NCBI GenBank assembly: GCA_051744605.1
Contig: JBNJDE010000031.1
Span: 1-20,300, forward strand
Reading direction: 5' to 3'
DNA: 20,300 nucleotides
Source: Halanaeroarchaeum sp051744605
GTDB lineage: Archaea > Halobacteriota > Halobacteria > Halobacteriales > Halobacteriaceae
Below, in pieces: positions 13,396 through 20,300 of this stretch (positions within the stretch are counted from its first letter, which is position 1; each line of letters starts with the position of its first letter). The notes under the pieces are model-generated. The model ran no database searches and was not told the origin of the DNA. It was given only the letters and a program-made list of their open reading frames with translations. The translations under genes and the position numbers were made by a program.

Positions 13396-14382
13396 CTATT
13401 CCTCGGCCCGGAACGCCTGTAGCCGTTCTCGCCCTGGCTCGATGAGCCGGTCGAGGTACGCCGCGAGCGCGCCCTTCGCGTCCGCCGGGTGGAGTTCCCC
13501 ACTCTCGAGATCCTCGGCCAGGGCCTCGAAGTCGTCGTACGCCAGGTCGCCGCCGTACTCCTCTGGGCGCTCGACGACCACCGTCTCGAACCGCGGGAAG
13601 ACGTGGTACTGGAACAGTTCGAGGACCGGGTTCACTTTGTCGCCGTCCGGGTCCCGCTCCGGCGGGCAGAAGGCGTCGTTGACCTTCTCGGCGATGGCCT
13701 CGCGGTCGTCCTCCATCGAGATGGTGATGCCCTCGCTCGAGGACATCTTGCCCTCGCCGGTCGTGAGATCGCCCAGGATCGGCGTGTGGAGTGCCGGTCG
13801 AACGTCGTACCCGAGACTCGGCAGTTCCTCGCGGGCCAGCATGTGGACCTTCCGCTGGTCCAGGCCACCCACCGCCAGGTCGAGGTCGAGGTACTCGATA
13901 TCGAGTGCCTGCATCAGCGGGTAGACGACGTGGGAGACCTTGGCCGTCTCTCCGCTCTGAATCTCGGCCATCGCCCGCTGGGCCCGGTTCAGCGTGGTCT
14001 CGAGCTCTATGGCGTGGAGGTCGAGGACGTACTCCTCGTCGAGCTGGTAGGAGGAACCGTAGACGAACTCCGTCTGCTCCTCGTCGAGGCCGTACGCGAG
14101 AAACTGGGCGCGCATCTGCTCGGCCGTCTCCCGGATCTCGTCGAAGGTACCCTTGCCGTTGAGGTAGGCGTGGACGTCCGCCAGGAGGACGACGACGTCG
14201 AAGCCGGCGTCCTGGAGGTCGATGAGTTTGTTCGCGGTGAGGAGGTGGCCGAGGTGGAGGACCCCCGAGGGTTCGTACCCGACGTAGGCCCGCTTGCCCT
14301 CGGGTTCCTCGGCGAGCGTCTCCACTTCCTCGGCCGTCACCACCTCCTCGGCGTTCCGCGTGACCAGCTCGAAGGTATCCAT
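13396..14382 (-). CDS. tyrS: Tyrosyl-tRNA synthetase (archaeal type)
   Basis: A 328-residue class Ic synthetase that charges tRNA-Tyr. The HIGH motif appears as HLGH (43-46) in YVGYEPSGVLHLGH, and the KMSKS loop as KMSSS (212-216) in GEGKMSSSEG. The tyrosine pocket motif YPLMQALDIEYLDLDLAVGG is clear, with Tyr33 and the Gln/Asp residues expected in archaeal TyrRS. QRKVHMLARE is also typical. The protein is short, without the bacterial S4 domain, as expected for archaea and eukaryotes. ATG 14382 has a T-rich TATA-like element about 26 bp upstream, suggesting a leaderless message. It is monocistronic, facing the small membrane-protein gene, with a hairpin-rich spacer upstream. Confidence 0.97.
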   Translation of the reverse strand: MDTFELVTRNAEEVVTAEEVETLAEEPEGKRAYVGYEPSGVLHLGHLLTANKLIDLQDAGFDVVVLLADVHAYLNGKGTFDEIRETAEQMRAQFLAYGLDEEQTEFVYGSSYQLDEEYVLDLHAIELETTLNRAQRAMAEIQSGETAKVSHVVYPLMQALDIEYLDLDLAVGGLDQRKVHMLAREELPSLGYDVRPALHTPILGDLTTGEGKMSSSEGITISMEDDREAIAEKVNDAFCPPERDPDGDKVNPVLELFQYHVFPRFETVVVERPEEYGGDLAYDDFEALAEDLESGELHPADAKGALAAYLDRLIEPGRERLQAFRAEE

Positions 14383-14404
14383 ACCCGTGCAGAATGGGGG
14401 CGCG

Positions 14405-14412
14405 ACAAAATG
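14405..14412 (-). promoter_or_regulatory. TATA-like element of tyrS
   Basis: The minus strand reads CATTTTGT, centred about 26 bp before ATG 14382, consistent with leaderless transcription. Confidence 0.5.
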
Positions 14413-14524
14413 GCTTCTGATACTCTCAGGGGTGAGAAGGGTTCAAATACGGAGACGGGCCCACCCCTGCCCATCGGAGACTGATCGACGCGAGACGAAC
14501 ACGGCCGGAGTGCGGTGCACCGTC

Positions 14525-14571
14525 TCGCGATGGTCGAGCGGGGAGGAACGACCCGCTCGCCCATGTCGCGA
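14525..14571. repeat. Nested inverted repeat
   Basis: TCGCGATGG (14525-14533) pairs with CCATgTCGCGA (14561-14571, one bulged base), enclosing a perfect 8-bp stem CGAGCGGG (14535-14542) / CCCGCTCG (14552-14559) with a 9-nt loop. The TCGCGA outer arm recalls stem 1 of the array at 7010-7069. Confidence 0.6.
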
Positions 14572-14628
14572 TGCCTTAACGAGTATCGCGCGGCTCACGG
14601 CTCGCTGTCGCTTGCCGTTCGCCTATTC

Positions 14629-14651
14629 GGCGGCGGCCGTTGGCCGCCGCC
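14629..14651. repeat. Perfect 10-bp hairpin behind the DUF460 gene
   Basis: GGCGGCGGCC-gtt-GGCCGCCGCC, a GC-only stem with a 3-nt loop. It lies 36 bp past the DUF460 stop on the minus strand. It may mark that transcript's 3' end, although no T-run follows. Confidence 0.55.
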
Positions 14652-14686
14652 CGCACCGCCTGCACGCCACACCCCACCAAGAGCCT

Positions 14687-16654
14687 TCAGTCCCGATCCG
14701 CCCGGTGCTCCGAAATGATCGCGTCGACCATCTCCGCGTTCTGCTCCCGCTTGCGCTCCTCGGCCCGGCGCTCCCACGCGGCAATGGCCTCCTCGACGTC
14801 CGTCTCTCGTGCGACGGCCAGTTCGTCGACCTCCTGGATGGTGATGTCGTCGGCCGGGGCGACCGGAATCTCGTGCTCGAAGAGCACCCGGTCCGCCACG
14901 TCGGAGAGCCCACCGCCGTTGCGGACGACGAGCCGGGGCTCGTACTCGACGAGTTGCTCGGCGGTCCGGCGGCCCGCTCCGCTAGCGTCACGCAGGAAGA
15001 CCACGTCCCCACGGGCGATGCCGTACTCGTCGTCGGCCTGCTGGAGGGCGTCCAGAGAGAACATCTCGACCGGCTTGACCGAGACGAGATCGCCGTCCGT
15101 GTCCACGTCGGCGAAGTTCGAGTGATCGAGCTTCCAGAGCGATTTGAGCCGTTCGAGTTTGGTCTCGAGTTCGTCCGCTCGCCGACGTTCCTCGTCGAGT
15201 TCGGCCTCGAGCGAGTCGTTCTTCCAGCGGAGGTGCGAGACCTCGCGGCGGGTTCGCGCCTCGCGACGTTCCTCCCGGCGGGCGTCCGACAGTTCCGCCT
15301 CGTACTCCTCGATGTCGGCCTCCCTGGCGTCGAGTTCGTCCTCGAGGTCGGCGACGTAGGACTGGAGCCGTTCGACCTGCGTCTCGAGGTCCCGGATCCG
15401 CCGCTCCTCGTCGGTCAACTCCCGGGGCTCGTGTTCGCCGGACGATTCGGTCGGCGTCTGGCCCTCGGTCAGGTCGTCGACGACGGCTTCTGCGGTCACC
15501 CCGTCGCGGAGCACCCTGGCGACGACGGTCTCGTGGTCGACGTCTCGGGGCACCTTTCGGGTGACGCGCGTGATCTGCTCGGCGTGCTCGTCGTGGGCGA
15601 ACAGCGCCGCCGACACCGCGTCCCGTTCGTGGTCGTTGTCGTACCCCACGTCACGCGTCCGGTGGAGTTTCTCGTCGACCGGCAGGTCCGACTCCGGAAC
15701 CCACCGGGCGGCGTTGAAGCTCCGGCGGATCTTCTCGACGGTCTCCGGCATCGGCGTGACGTCGGCCGCGACGACGACTGGACGGCCGTGTTCGATGATC
15801 CACTCCGTGACGGTCGCCGTGTCCGCCGTTCGAGAACTCCAGACGTCGAGGACCCGGCCGTCCAGGCTCACGAGTCCGAGCCCGGTCGTGGTGCCGGGAT
15901 CGACGCCTACGAGGACGGCGTCCCGACGTTTGGCGAGTGGTCGGAATTCGATGCCGTCCCGGCGAACCGGTTCGATCTCGATCCGCGTGTCGCCGGACCG
16001 GTGTTCGGAGACGGGAATGTCGGCGACCGGTGCCTGGACGGAGAAGATAGCGTTCGAGAAGCCACCGTACTTCTCGGTCGCGTCGCGCTCGTACTCGAGA
16101 CCGGCCGAATCGAGGGCGTCCTCGACCTCGCGAGCCGTTCGCTTGACCGCACCGTGGATGCGCCGGGTGTACCGATCCTCGCTCCAGCCACCCTTCCCGG
16201 TCGACCGACCGCGAGCCACCTTCACCGTGGTCTCGTCGGTGAACGCCGACACCTCGTATCCGACGTTACGAGCGGCGAGTCGGGCGGCCGCCTCGGCCTC
16301 CTTCATCGGCTCTTTCCCGTAGTCGACACCGTGGCGGGCGGCGACACGAGAGAGGGGCTCCGGCCGTTCGTCGCCGGTAACCTGGACGAGTTTCGTCTCG
16401 GCCGGGAGGCGGCGGAGGAGATGGACGAGGTCGTCCTTGTCCGCCGCCAGTTCGTACATGTTGTCCGTCGCGACGATCGAGGGCTCCCGATCCGCGATCG
16501 AGCGAAGGAGCTTCCGCCGCGAGACGACGTCCCGGTCGACGGACTCCCCGTCGAAGACGCACAGTGCGTAGGAGGGCGCGTCGCCGCGAACGTCACCACT
16601 CTGGACGTCGACGCCGTAGACCAGTGCGTCGAGTGCCCGAGTACGGGAATTCAC
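14687..16654 (-). CDS. DUF460/COG2433 protein: RNase H-fold (RuvC-like) nuclease candidate with long coiled coil
   Basis: A 655-residue archaeal protein matching the DUF460 (COG2433) family, annotated as a possible RuvC/YqgF-like nuclease but lacking an assigned role as far as I know. The N-terminal unit begins with LVYGVDVQSGD (11-21). A second RNase H-like unit starts at LVGVDPGTTTGLGLV (Asp252), continues with VVVAADVTPMPE (Asp298), and ends at DNDHERDAVSAALFAH (Asp345), which resembles the H-x2-DA-x-A motif closing the RuvC active site. Residues about 410-505 are a strongly charged coiled coil (ERRIRDLETQVERLQ and onward). An acidic C-terminal domain follows, with SGAGRRTAEQLVEYEPRLVV. 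The start is GTG at 16654, exactly at leaderless distance from a TATA box. It is monocistronic; neighbours give no direct functional clue. Confidence 0.88.
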   Translation of the reverse strand: MNSRTRALDALVYGVDVQSGDVRGDAPSYALCVFDGESVDRDVVSRRKLLRSIADREPSIVATDNMYELAADKDDLVHLLRRLPAETKLVQVTGDERPEPLSRVAARHGVDYGKEPMKEAEAAARLAARNVGYEVSAFTDETTVKVARGRSTGKGGWSEDRYTRRIHGAVKRTAREVEDALDSAGLEYERDATEKYGGFSNAIFSVQAPVADIPVSEHRSGDTRIEIEPVRRDGIEFRPLAKRRDAVLVGVDPGTTTGLGLVSLDGRVLDVWSSRTADTATVTEWIIEHGRPVVVAADVTPMPETVEKIRRSFNAARWVPESDLPVDEKLHRTRDVGYDNDHERDAVSAALFAHDEHAEQITRVTRKVPRDVDHETVVARVLRDGVTAEAVVDDLTEGQTPTESSGEHEPRELTDEERRIRDLETQVERLQSYVADLEDELDAREADIEEYEAELSDARREERREARTRREVSHLRWKNDSLEAELDEERRRADELETKLERLKSLWKLDHSNFADVDTDGDLVSVKPVEMFSLDALQQADDEYGIARGDVVFLRDASGAGRRTAEQLVEYEPRLVVRNGGGLSDVADRVLFEHEIPVAPADDITIQEVDELAVARETDVEEAIAAWERRAEERKREQNAEMVDAIISEHRADRD

Positions 16655-16676
16655 GGGGACAGCTAGCGGGTTCGCG

Positions 16677-16684
16677 AATATAAA
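16677..16684 (-). promoter_or_regulatory. TATA box of the DUF460 gene
   Basis: The minus strand reads TTTATATT, centred about 26 bp before the GTG at 16654. It fixes that GTG as a probable leaderless start. Confidence 0.7.
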
Positions 16685-16889
16685 TTCGGCCCTGGTTGTC
16701 GCCCGTTCTCACGACGTAGAAAAGGTGGATTCATTGTGGACGATGGTTAACGTATTCAACACGGGTGACTATGAAAGGTACTGGCACGATCGAGACGGCC
16801 GTCGCGCGGGCGGGCGACCGTCCGATTCTCCCGGGCGGCTCAGTCGGGCGGAATATTCTGCCCATCGTCCCGAGAGTGGCCAGGTGCCG

Positions 16890-16903
16890 GGTGACCGATC
16901 ACC
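16890..16903. promoter_or_regulatory. Inverted repeat just upstream of etfB
   Basis: GGTGA-ccga-TCACC ends 13 bp before the etfB ATG. No TATA box lies at leaderless distance; the nearest A/T element is GAATATTC around 16851-16858. The repeat would therefore lie near the transcript start or in a short leader, where an operator could act. Confidence 0.35.
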
Positions 16904-16916
16904 AGATCATCAGACC

Positions 16917-17702
16917 ATGACACGAGAATGGAACATTGTCGTCTGCGTCAAGCAGGTACCCGACGCCGACGACGTCTCTATCGACCCGGAGACGGGTACG
17001 CTGAATCGATCGGACGCTGCAGCCGTCCTGAACAAACCGGATTACAACGCCATCGAGTCGGCGCTCACGCTCAAAGAGCAGGTCGGCGGAACCGTCACGG
17101 CCGTCACGATGGGGCCACCGTTCGCGGTCGCCGTCCTCGAGACGGCGGTCGCGCTGGGCGCCGACGACGGCGTCCTCCTCACCGACCGGGCGTTCGGTGG
17201 CTCGGACACGTGGCCGACCAGCCTCGCGCTGGCAGCCATCGCCGAAGAACTCGAGGCCGACGTCGTCATCTGTGGCGAGGAGAGCACCGACTCCTCGACG
17301 GGACAGGTACCCCCGGGCATCGCTGCCCACAACGGCTGGGCACAGCTGACCTACGTCGAAGAACTCGAGCCGGCGCCCGAAGACGAGGAACTCATCGCGA
17401 CCCGTGACATCGAAGGGGGCCACGAGCGGATCGCCGCCTCGCTGCCGGTCGTCGTCGCCATGGAGTTCGGCGCCAATCAGCCACGGGTCGCCGGTCTCCA
17501 CCGGAAGATCTACGCCGAGACGGACTTCGAACCCGAAGAGTACTCCGCGAGCGACCTCGGCATCGAGGACAAAGTGGGGCTGGCCAACTCGCCGACCTCG
17601 GTCGGCGGTATGGATACGGCCGATCCGGTTCCCCGCAAGAAGAAGATGGTCGAGGACGCCGACGACCTCTTCGAAGCACTCGAGGAGGAGGGGTTGGTCT
17701 AG
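16917..17702 (+). CDS. etfB: Electron transfer flavoprotein beta subunit (FixA/EtfB)
   Basis: A 261-residue ETF beta subunit. It pairs with EtfA in a flavoprotein that carries electrons from dehydrogenases or, in FixABCX-type systems, may bifurcate NADH electrons. The start MTREWNIVVCVKQVPDADDV shows the family VKQVPD motif. LNKPDYNAIESALTLKE and the ETF-beta signature region VAVLETAVALGADDGVLLTDRAF follow, then DVVICGEESTDSSTGQVPPGIA, which contacts the nucleotide cofactor. The same frame is open back to an ATG at 16743, but those 58 residues are low-complexity and not ETF-like. It is the first gene of etfB-etfA-fixC-fixX; its stop abuts the etfA ATG (TAGATG). Confidence 0.95.
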   Translation: MTREWNIVVCVKQVPDADDVSIDPETGTLNRSDAAAVLNKPDYNAIESALTLKEQVGGTVTAVTMGPPFAVAVLETAVALGADDGVLLTDRAFGGSDTWPTSLALAAIAEELEADVVICGEESTDSSTGQVPPGIAAHNGWAQLTYVEELEPAPEDEELIATRDIEGGHERIAASLPVVVAMEFGANQPRVAGLHRKIYAETDFEPEEYSASDLGIEDKVGLANSPTSVGGMDTADPVPRKKKMVEDADDLFEALEEEGLV

Positions 17703-18728
17703 ATGCCCGCCGACGTCGATCCGGAGGACTACGAGGACGTCTGGGTGTTCATCGAACAGCACGACGGCGAGGTTGCGAAGGTGTCCTGGGAACTCCTCGC
17801 CGAGGGGCGGAAACTCGCCGACGAGAAGGGCGAGCGGCTCGTCGCCCTCCTGATGGGCGACGGCGTTGACGACATCGCCGAAGAGGCCATCGTCCGTGGC
17901 GCCGACCACGTACTCGTCGCCGACGATCCGGTCTTCGAGCCCTACCGGGCGGGGCCGTACGGCGCCCAGTTCGCCGCACTCGTCGAAGAGCGCAATCCCG
18001 ACATCGCGCTCATCGGAGGGACCCACACCGGGCGCGACTTCGCCGGTCGCGTCGCCGTCCCGACCTACGCCGGGCTGACCGCGGACTGTACGGAACTCGA
18101 TATCGAGGAGGATAGCCACCTCCTGCTCGCGAAGCGGCCGACCTTCGGCGGCGACGCGATGGCGACGATCAAGTGCACGACCAACCGGCCGCAGATGGCG
18201 ACGGTCCGTGCAGGGGTCTTCGACCCGGCCGAGCGCGACGAATCGCGCGAGGGCGAGATCGAACACGTCGACGTCGTCGTCGACGAAGACGACGCCTTTA
18301 CCCGGATCATCGAGCGCGTCGTCAGCGACGTTGTCGACATCACCGACGCGGAGATCGTGGTGGCCGGCGGCTACGGCACCGAGGGCAACTTCTCGGTCAT
18401 CGAGGACCTGGCGGACGCGCTCGGCGGCGAGGTCGCCGCCACCCGCGAGGCCGTCGAGGAAGGCTGGGCCGAACCGGCCCGGCAGGTCGGCCAGACCGGG
18501 AAGACGGTCCGACCACGACTCTACATTGCAGCGGGTATCTCGGGGGCCATCCAGCACCTCGAGGGCATGAACGACTCCGAGACGGTCATCGCGATCAACT
18601 CGGACGAGAACGCACCGATCTTCGAGAACGCCGACTACGGCATCGTCGGCGACCTCTTCGAAGTGCTGCCCGCCCTCGCGGAGAAGGTTCGCGAGGCAAA
18701 GGGCGAGGAGGTGGCATCAGATGACTGA
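17703..18728 (+). CDS. etfA: Electron transfer flavoprotein alpha subunit (FixB/EtfA)
   Basis: A 341-residue ETF alpha subunit. The N-terminal half (DVWVFIEQHDGEVAKVSWELL) is the alpha/beta domain that packs on EtfB. The C-terminal FAD-binding domain shows GQTGKTVRPRLYIAAGISG from about residue 262, then AIQHLEGM, VIAINSDENAPIFENADYG and IVGDLFEVLP, all characteristic. It begins directly after the etfB stop codon and overlaps fixC by 8 bp (ATGACTGA), so stoichiometric, coupled expression is likely. Whether the pair has bifurcating chemistry cannot be read from the sequence by eye. Confidence 0.96.
   Translation: MPADVDPEDYEDVWVFIEQHDGEVAKVSWELLAEGRKLADEKGERLVALLMGDGVDDIAEEAIVRGADHVLVADDPVFEPYRAGPYGAQFAALVEERNPDIALIGGTHTGRDFAGRVAVPTYAGLTADCTELDIEEDSHLLLAKRPTFGGDAMATIKCTTNRPQMATVRAGVFDPAERDESREGEIEHVDVVVDEDDAFTRIIERVVSDVVDITDAEIVVAGGYGTEGNFSVIEDLADALGGEVAATREAVEEGWAEPARQVGQTGKTVRPRLYIAAGISGAIQHLEGMNDSETVIAINSDENAPIFENADYGIVGDLFEVLPALAEKVREAKGEEVASDD
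18707..18713 (+). promoter_or_regulatory. Shine-Dalgarno of fixC
   Basis: GGAGGTG lies 7 nt before the fixC ATG, inside the final codons of etfA. It supports ATG 18721 and translation of fixC from within the etfA reading frame. Confidence 0.8.
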
Positions 18729-20061
18729 GACACCGAACTACGACAACGAGTACGACGCGATCGTGGTCGGCGCCGGCCCGGCCGGCTCCGCCGCGGCGCT
18801 CACGATGGCAAAGCAGGATCTGGACGTCATCATGATCGAACGGGGCGCGTACCCCGGCGCGAAGAACGTCTTCGGCGGGGTGCTGTTCTCCCCGACCATC
18901 CGCGAACTCGTCGACGACTTCTCCGAGGCGCCGGTCGAGCGCTACGTCGCCGAGAAGAAGTACTCGATGCTCTCGAACGAGGACGAGACGGCCCTGTCGA
19001 TGAAACCCGGCGCCTGGCACGAGGAGCCACACAACGACTCCTTCACCATCCTGCGCGGGGACTTCGACGAGTGGTTCGCCGAGCAGGCCGTCGAAGCCGG
19101 CGCGACCCTCATCACGGAGACCACCGTGCTCGACGTGATCCGCGAGGGCGACGACGAGCACAGCCAGATCATCGGCGTCGAGACCGACCGACCCGACGGC
19201 CGACTCCTGGCACCCGTCACCGTGCTGGCCGAGGGGGCGAACTCCCTCGTCAGCGAGGGTGCCGGACTCAAGGAGACCTCGGACGCCAAGGACGTCGCCG
19301 TCGCCGCGAAGGAGGTCCGCAAGTACGACCGCGACACCATCGAGGAGCGGTTCAACCTCCACGACGAGGACGGCGTCGCGTATCACTACTTCGGCGAAGG
19401 GGCCATCCCCGAGGGCTTCGGTGGCGCGTACATCTACACCAACAAGCGTAGTATCTCCATCGGGCTGGCGTACTCCATCGCGGACGCCCGCAGCAACCCG
19501 AAGAAGCCCGACGAGATCCTCAACGAGTTCAAAAACCACCCCGCCGTCGCTCCGCTGGTGCGTGGCGGGCGGCTCATCGAGTACTCCGCCCACGCCATCC
19601 CCGAGGGCGGCTACGACGACGTCCCCGACCTCGTCCACAACGGCGCGGTCCTGATCGGCGACACCGCCAGCCTCGTGTTGAACAACGGCATCCACCTCGA
19701 GGGCACGAACATGGCCGCCGAGAGCGGCTATCACGCGGCCAACGCCATCGCAGACGCCCTCGACCGCGGTCGGACCGACGAGGCCGCCCTCTCGCAGTAT
19801 CCGGAGGACCTGGAGAACTCCTTCGTGATGCAGAACCTCGAGAACTACAGCTGGTTCCAGGATCTCATCGGCCAGGAAGAGGAGTTCCTCTTCAAGGAAC
19901 TCCCGACGGCCATCGCCGAAGCGGAAAAGGAGTACTTCCGCATGGACAAAGAGCCGAAAGAGTCACACGCGAAGAAAGCCAAGGATATCGTACTCCAGGC
20001 GGCAGGCGGCTATATCGGCGCTGCCAAGCGAGCCTGGAAATTCAGGAGGCTCCTGTCATGA
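18721..20061 (+). CDS. fixC: FixC/EtfC-type flavoprotein (ETF-quinone oxidoreductase family)
   Basis: A 446-residue FAD-containing dehydrogenase of the FixC/ETF-QO family, which takes electrons from EtfAB and passes them to quinone. The N-terminal dinucleotide fold is IVVGAGPAGSAAA (14-26) with the acidic Glu40 in MIERG. PGAKNVFGGVLFSP is a FixC-family signature. The second FAD motif is VLIGDTASLVLNNG, followed by HLEGTNMAAESGYHAANAI. The C-terminal helix region (AAGGYIGAAKRAWKFRRLL) is basic and amphipathic and could contact the membrane. No iron-sulphur domain is fused, which explains the separate ferredoxin-like FixX next door. It overlaps etfA by 8 bp and fixX by 4 bp (ATGA). Confidence 0.95.
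   Translation: MTETPNYDNEYDAIVVGAGPAGSAAALTMAKQDLDVIMIERGAYPGAKNVFGGVLFSPTIRELVDDFSEAPVERYVAEKKYSMLSNEDETALSMKPGAWHEEPHNDSFTILRGDFDEWFAEQAVEAGATLITETTVLDVIREGDDEHSQIIGVETDRPDGRLLAPVTVLAEGANSLVSEGAGLKETSDAKDVAVAAKEVRKYDRDTIEERFNLHDEDGVAYHYFGEGAIPEGFGGAYIYTNKRSISIGLAYSIADARSNPKKPDEILNEFKNHPAVAPLVRGGRLIEYSAHAIPEGGYDDVPDLVHNGAVLIGDTASLVLNNGIHLEGTNMAAESGYHAANAIADALDRGRTDEAALSQYPEDLENSFVMQNLENYSWFQDLIGQEEEFLFKELPTAIAEAEKEYFRMDKEPKESHAKKAKDIVLQAAGGYIGAAKRAWKFRRLLS
20043..20055 (+). promoter_or_regulatory. fixX Shine-Dalgarno within a small hairpin
   Basis: AGGAGG (20044-20049) lies 8 nt before the fixX ATG. It sits within CAGGA-ggc-TCCTG, a perfect 5-bp inverted repeat that would partly mask it until a ribosome finishing fixC opens it. 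Confidence 0.55.
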
Positions 20062-20300
20062 GCGCCAACCCCAAGACACCGGACGTCGAGAACGCGAGCA
20101 TCGAGGACCGCCTCTATGCCAACAAGTACACCGACCACGAGGAGAGCCACCTCGACGTCAAAGTCGAGGGGTTCTGTGAGGACCGGTGTGACACCTACGA
20201 CTGCGTGTCGGTCTGTCCCGCCAACGTCTGGCGGAACGAGGGCGACGAGGACGGCGTCCCGATGATCGCCTACGAGAACTGCCTCGAGTGTGGCAGTTGC
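20058..20300 (+). CDS. fixX: FixX/EtfX ferredoxin-like protein (partial)
   Basis: 81 residues are visible; the gene runs off the right edge. It is the iron-sulphur partner of FixC in EtfABCX. The sequence has an N-terminal extension with Cys40 and Cys44, then CVSVCPANVW (Cys49, Cys53) and ENCLECGSC (Cys75, Cys78, Cys81). The CPAxxW/Y and CxECGxC patterns are those of FixX, which holds a [4Fe-4S] cluster. The extra cysteines at 40 and 44 might bind a further metal or cluster; this is inference. Its ATG overlaps the fixC stop codon, completing the etfB-etfA-fixC-fixX operon. Confidence 0.93.
   Translation, partial: MSANPKTPDVENASIEDRLYANKYTDHEESHLDVKVEGFCEDRCDTYDCVSVCPANVWRNEGDEDGVPMIAYENCLECGSC

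Larger units (their letters stand above)
14383..14686. other. Hairpin-rich spacer between tyrS and the DUF460 gene
   Basis: This 304-bp stretch holds the tyrS promoter at its left end and the 3' end of the DUF460 gene at its right. No convincing reading frame or tRNA is present. Two strong inverted repeats occupy 14525-14571 and 14629-14651. GTTCAAAT near 14441 looks like a tRNA T-loop but has no matching stem. Confidence 0.5.

Noticed and set aside
14437..14453. GGGTTCAAATAC resembling a tRNA T-arm
   Set aside because: The flanks do not form the 5-bp T-stem, and no acceptor, D-arm or anticodon arm can be drawn around it.
14294..16666. 790-residue open frame on the plus strand across tyrS and the DUF460 gene
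   Set aside because: It runs antisense through two well-supported genes and their spacer. The Val/Leu/Asp/Gly-rich composition is the usual reverse-strand shadow.
16743..16916. In-frame 58-residue N-terminal extension of EtfB
   Set aside because: The residues are arginine-, glycine- and proline-rich and unlike ETF beta. The family N-terminus starts at the ATG at 16917.

Overview
The window comes from a haloarchaeon (class Halobacteria; genus not determinable). Its GC content is high, codons mostly end in G or C, and predicted proteins are strongly acidic. The gene set is archaeal: aIF1A, RIO1 kinase, group II chaperonin, archaeal-type LeuRS and TyrRS, and a DUF460/COG2433 protein. Most first genes have a T/A-rich TATA element centred about 25-29 bp before the start codon, which is the leaderless arrangement common in haloarchaea. 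Downstream genes of tight operons instead often carry Shine-Dalgarno sequences.

Layout. 1-1970 (-): E1 alpha and beta of a 2-oxoacid (possibly acetoin-type) dehydrogenase complex, with beta cut by the window edge. 2265-2687 (+): Hsp20. 2717-3892 (-): thiolase, divergent from 3983-6817 (+): leuS. 6818-7181: a gene-free convergent spacer ending in a dense nested hairpin array. 7182-8177 (-): ornithine cyclodeaminase/alanine dehydrogenase-family enzyme, divergent from 8300-8710 (+): a stand-alone PPC/DUF296 protein. 8924-10624 (-): thermosome subunit. About 10758-11297 (+): an apparently frame-broken secreted-protein gene. 11325-13091 (-): aIF1A, RIO1 kinase and a KH-domain protein, a translation-initiation and small-subunit-maturation cluster. 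13189-13365 (+): a 58-residue membrane protein. 13396-14382 (-): tyrS. 14383-14686: a spacer with strong inverted repeats. 14687-16654 (-): the DUF460 protein, which has RuvC-like motifs and a long coiled coil. 16917-20300 (+): etfB-etfA-fixC-fixX, overlapping or abutting, with fixX cut by the window edge.

Functional themes. Much of the window is housekeeping: tRNA charging, translation initiation, ribosome maturation and protein folding. The rest is carbon and electron metabolism: 2-oxoacid dehydrogenase E1, thiolase and the EtfABCX flavoprotein system. I see no CRISPR array, insertion sequence, tRNA, rRNA or prophage. The least explained items are the 170-bp hairpin array after leuS, the hairpin pair between tyrS and the DUF460 gene, the DUF460 protein itself, the frame-broken gene, and several inverted repeats in promoters.
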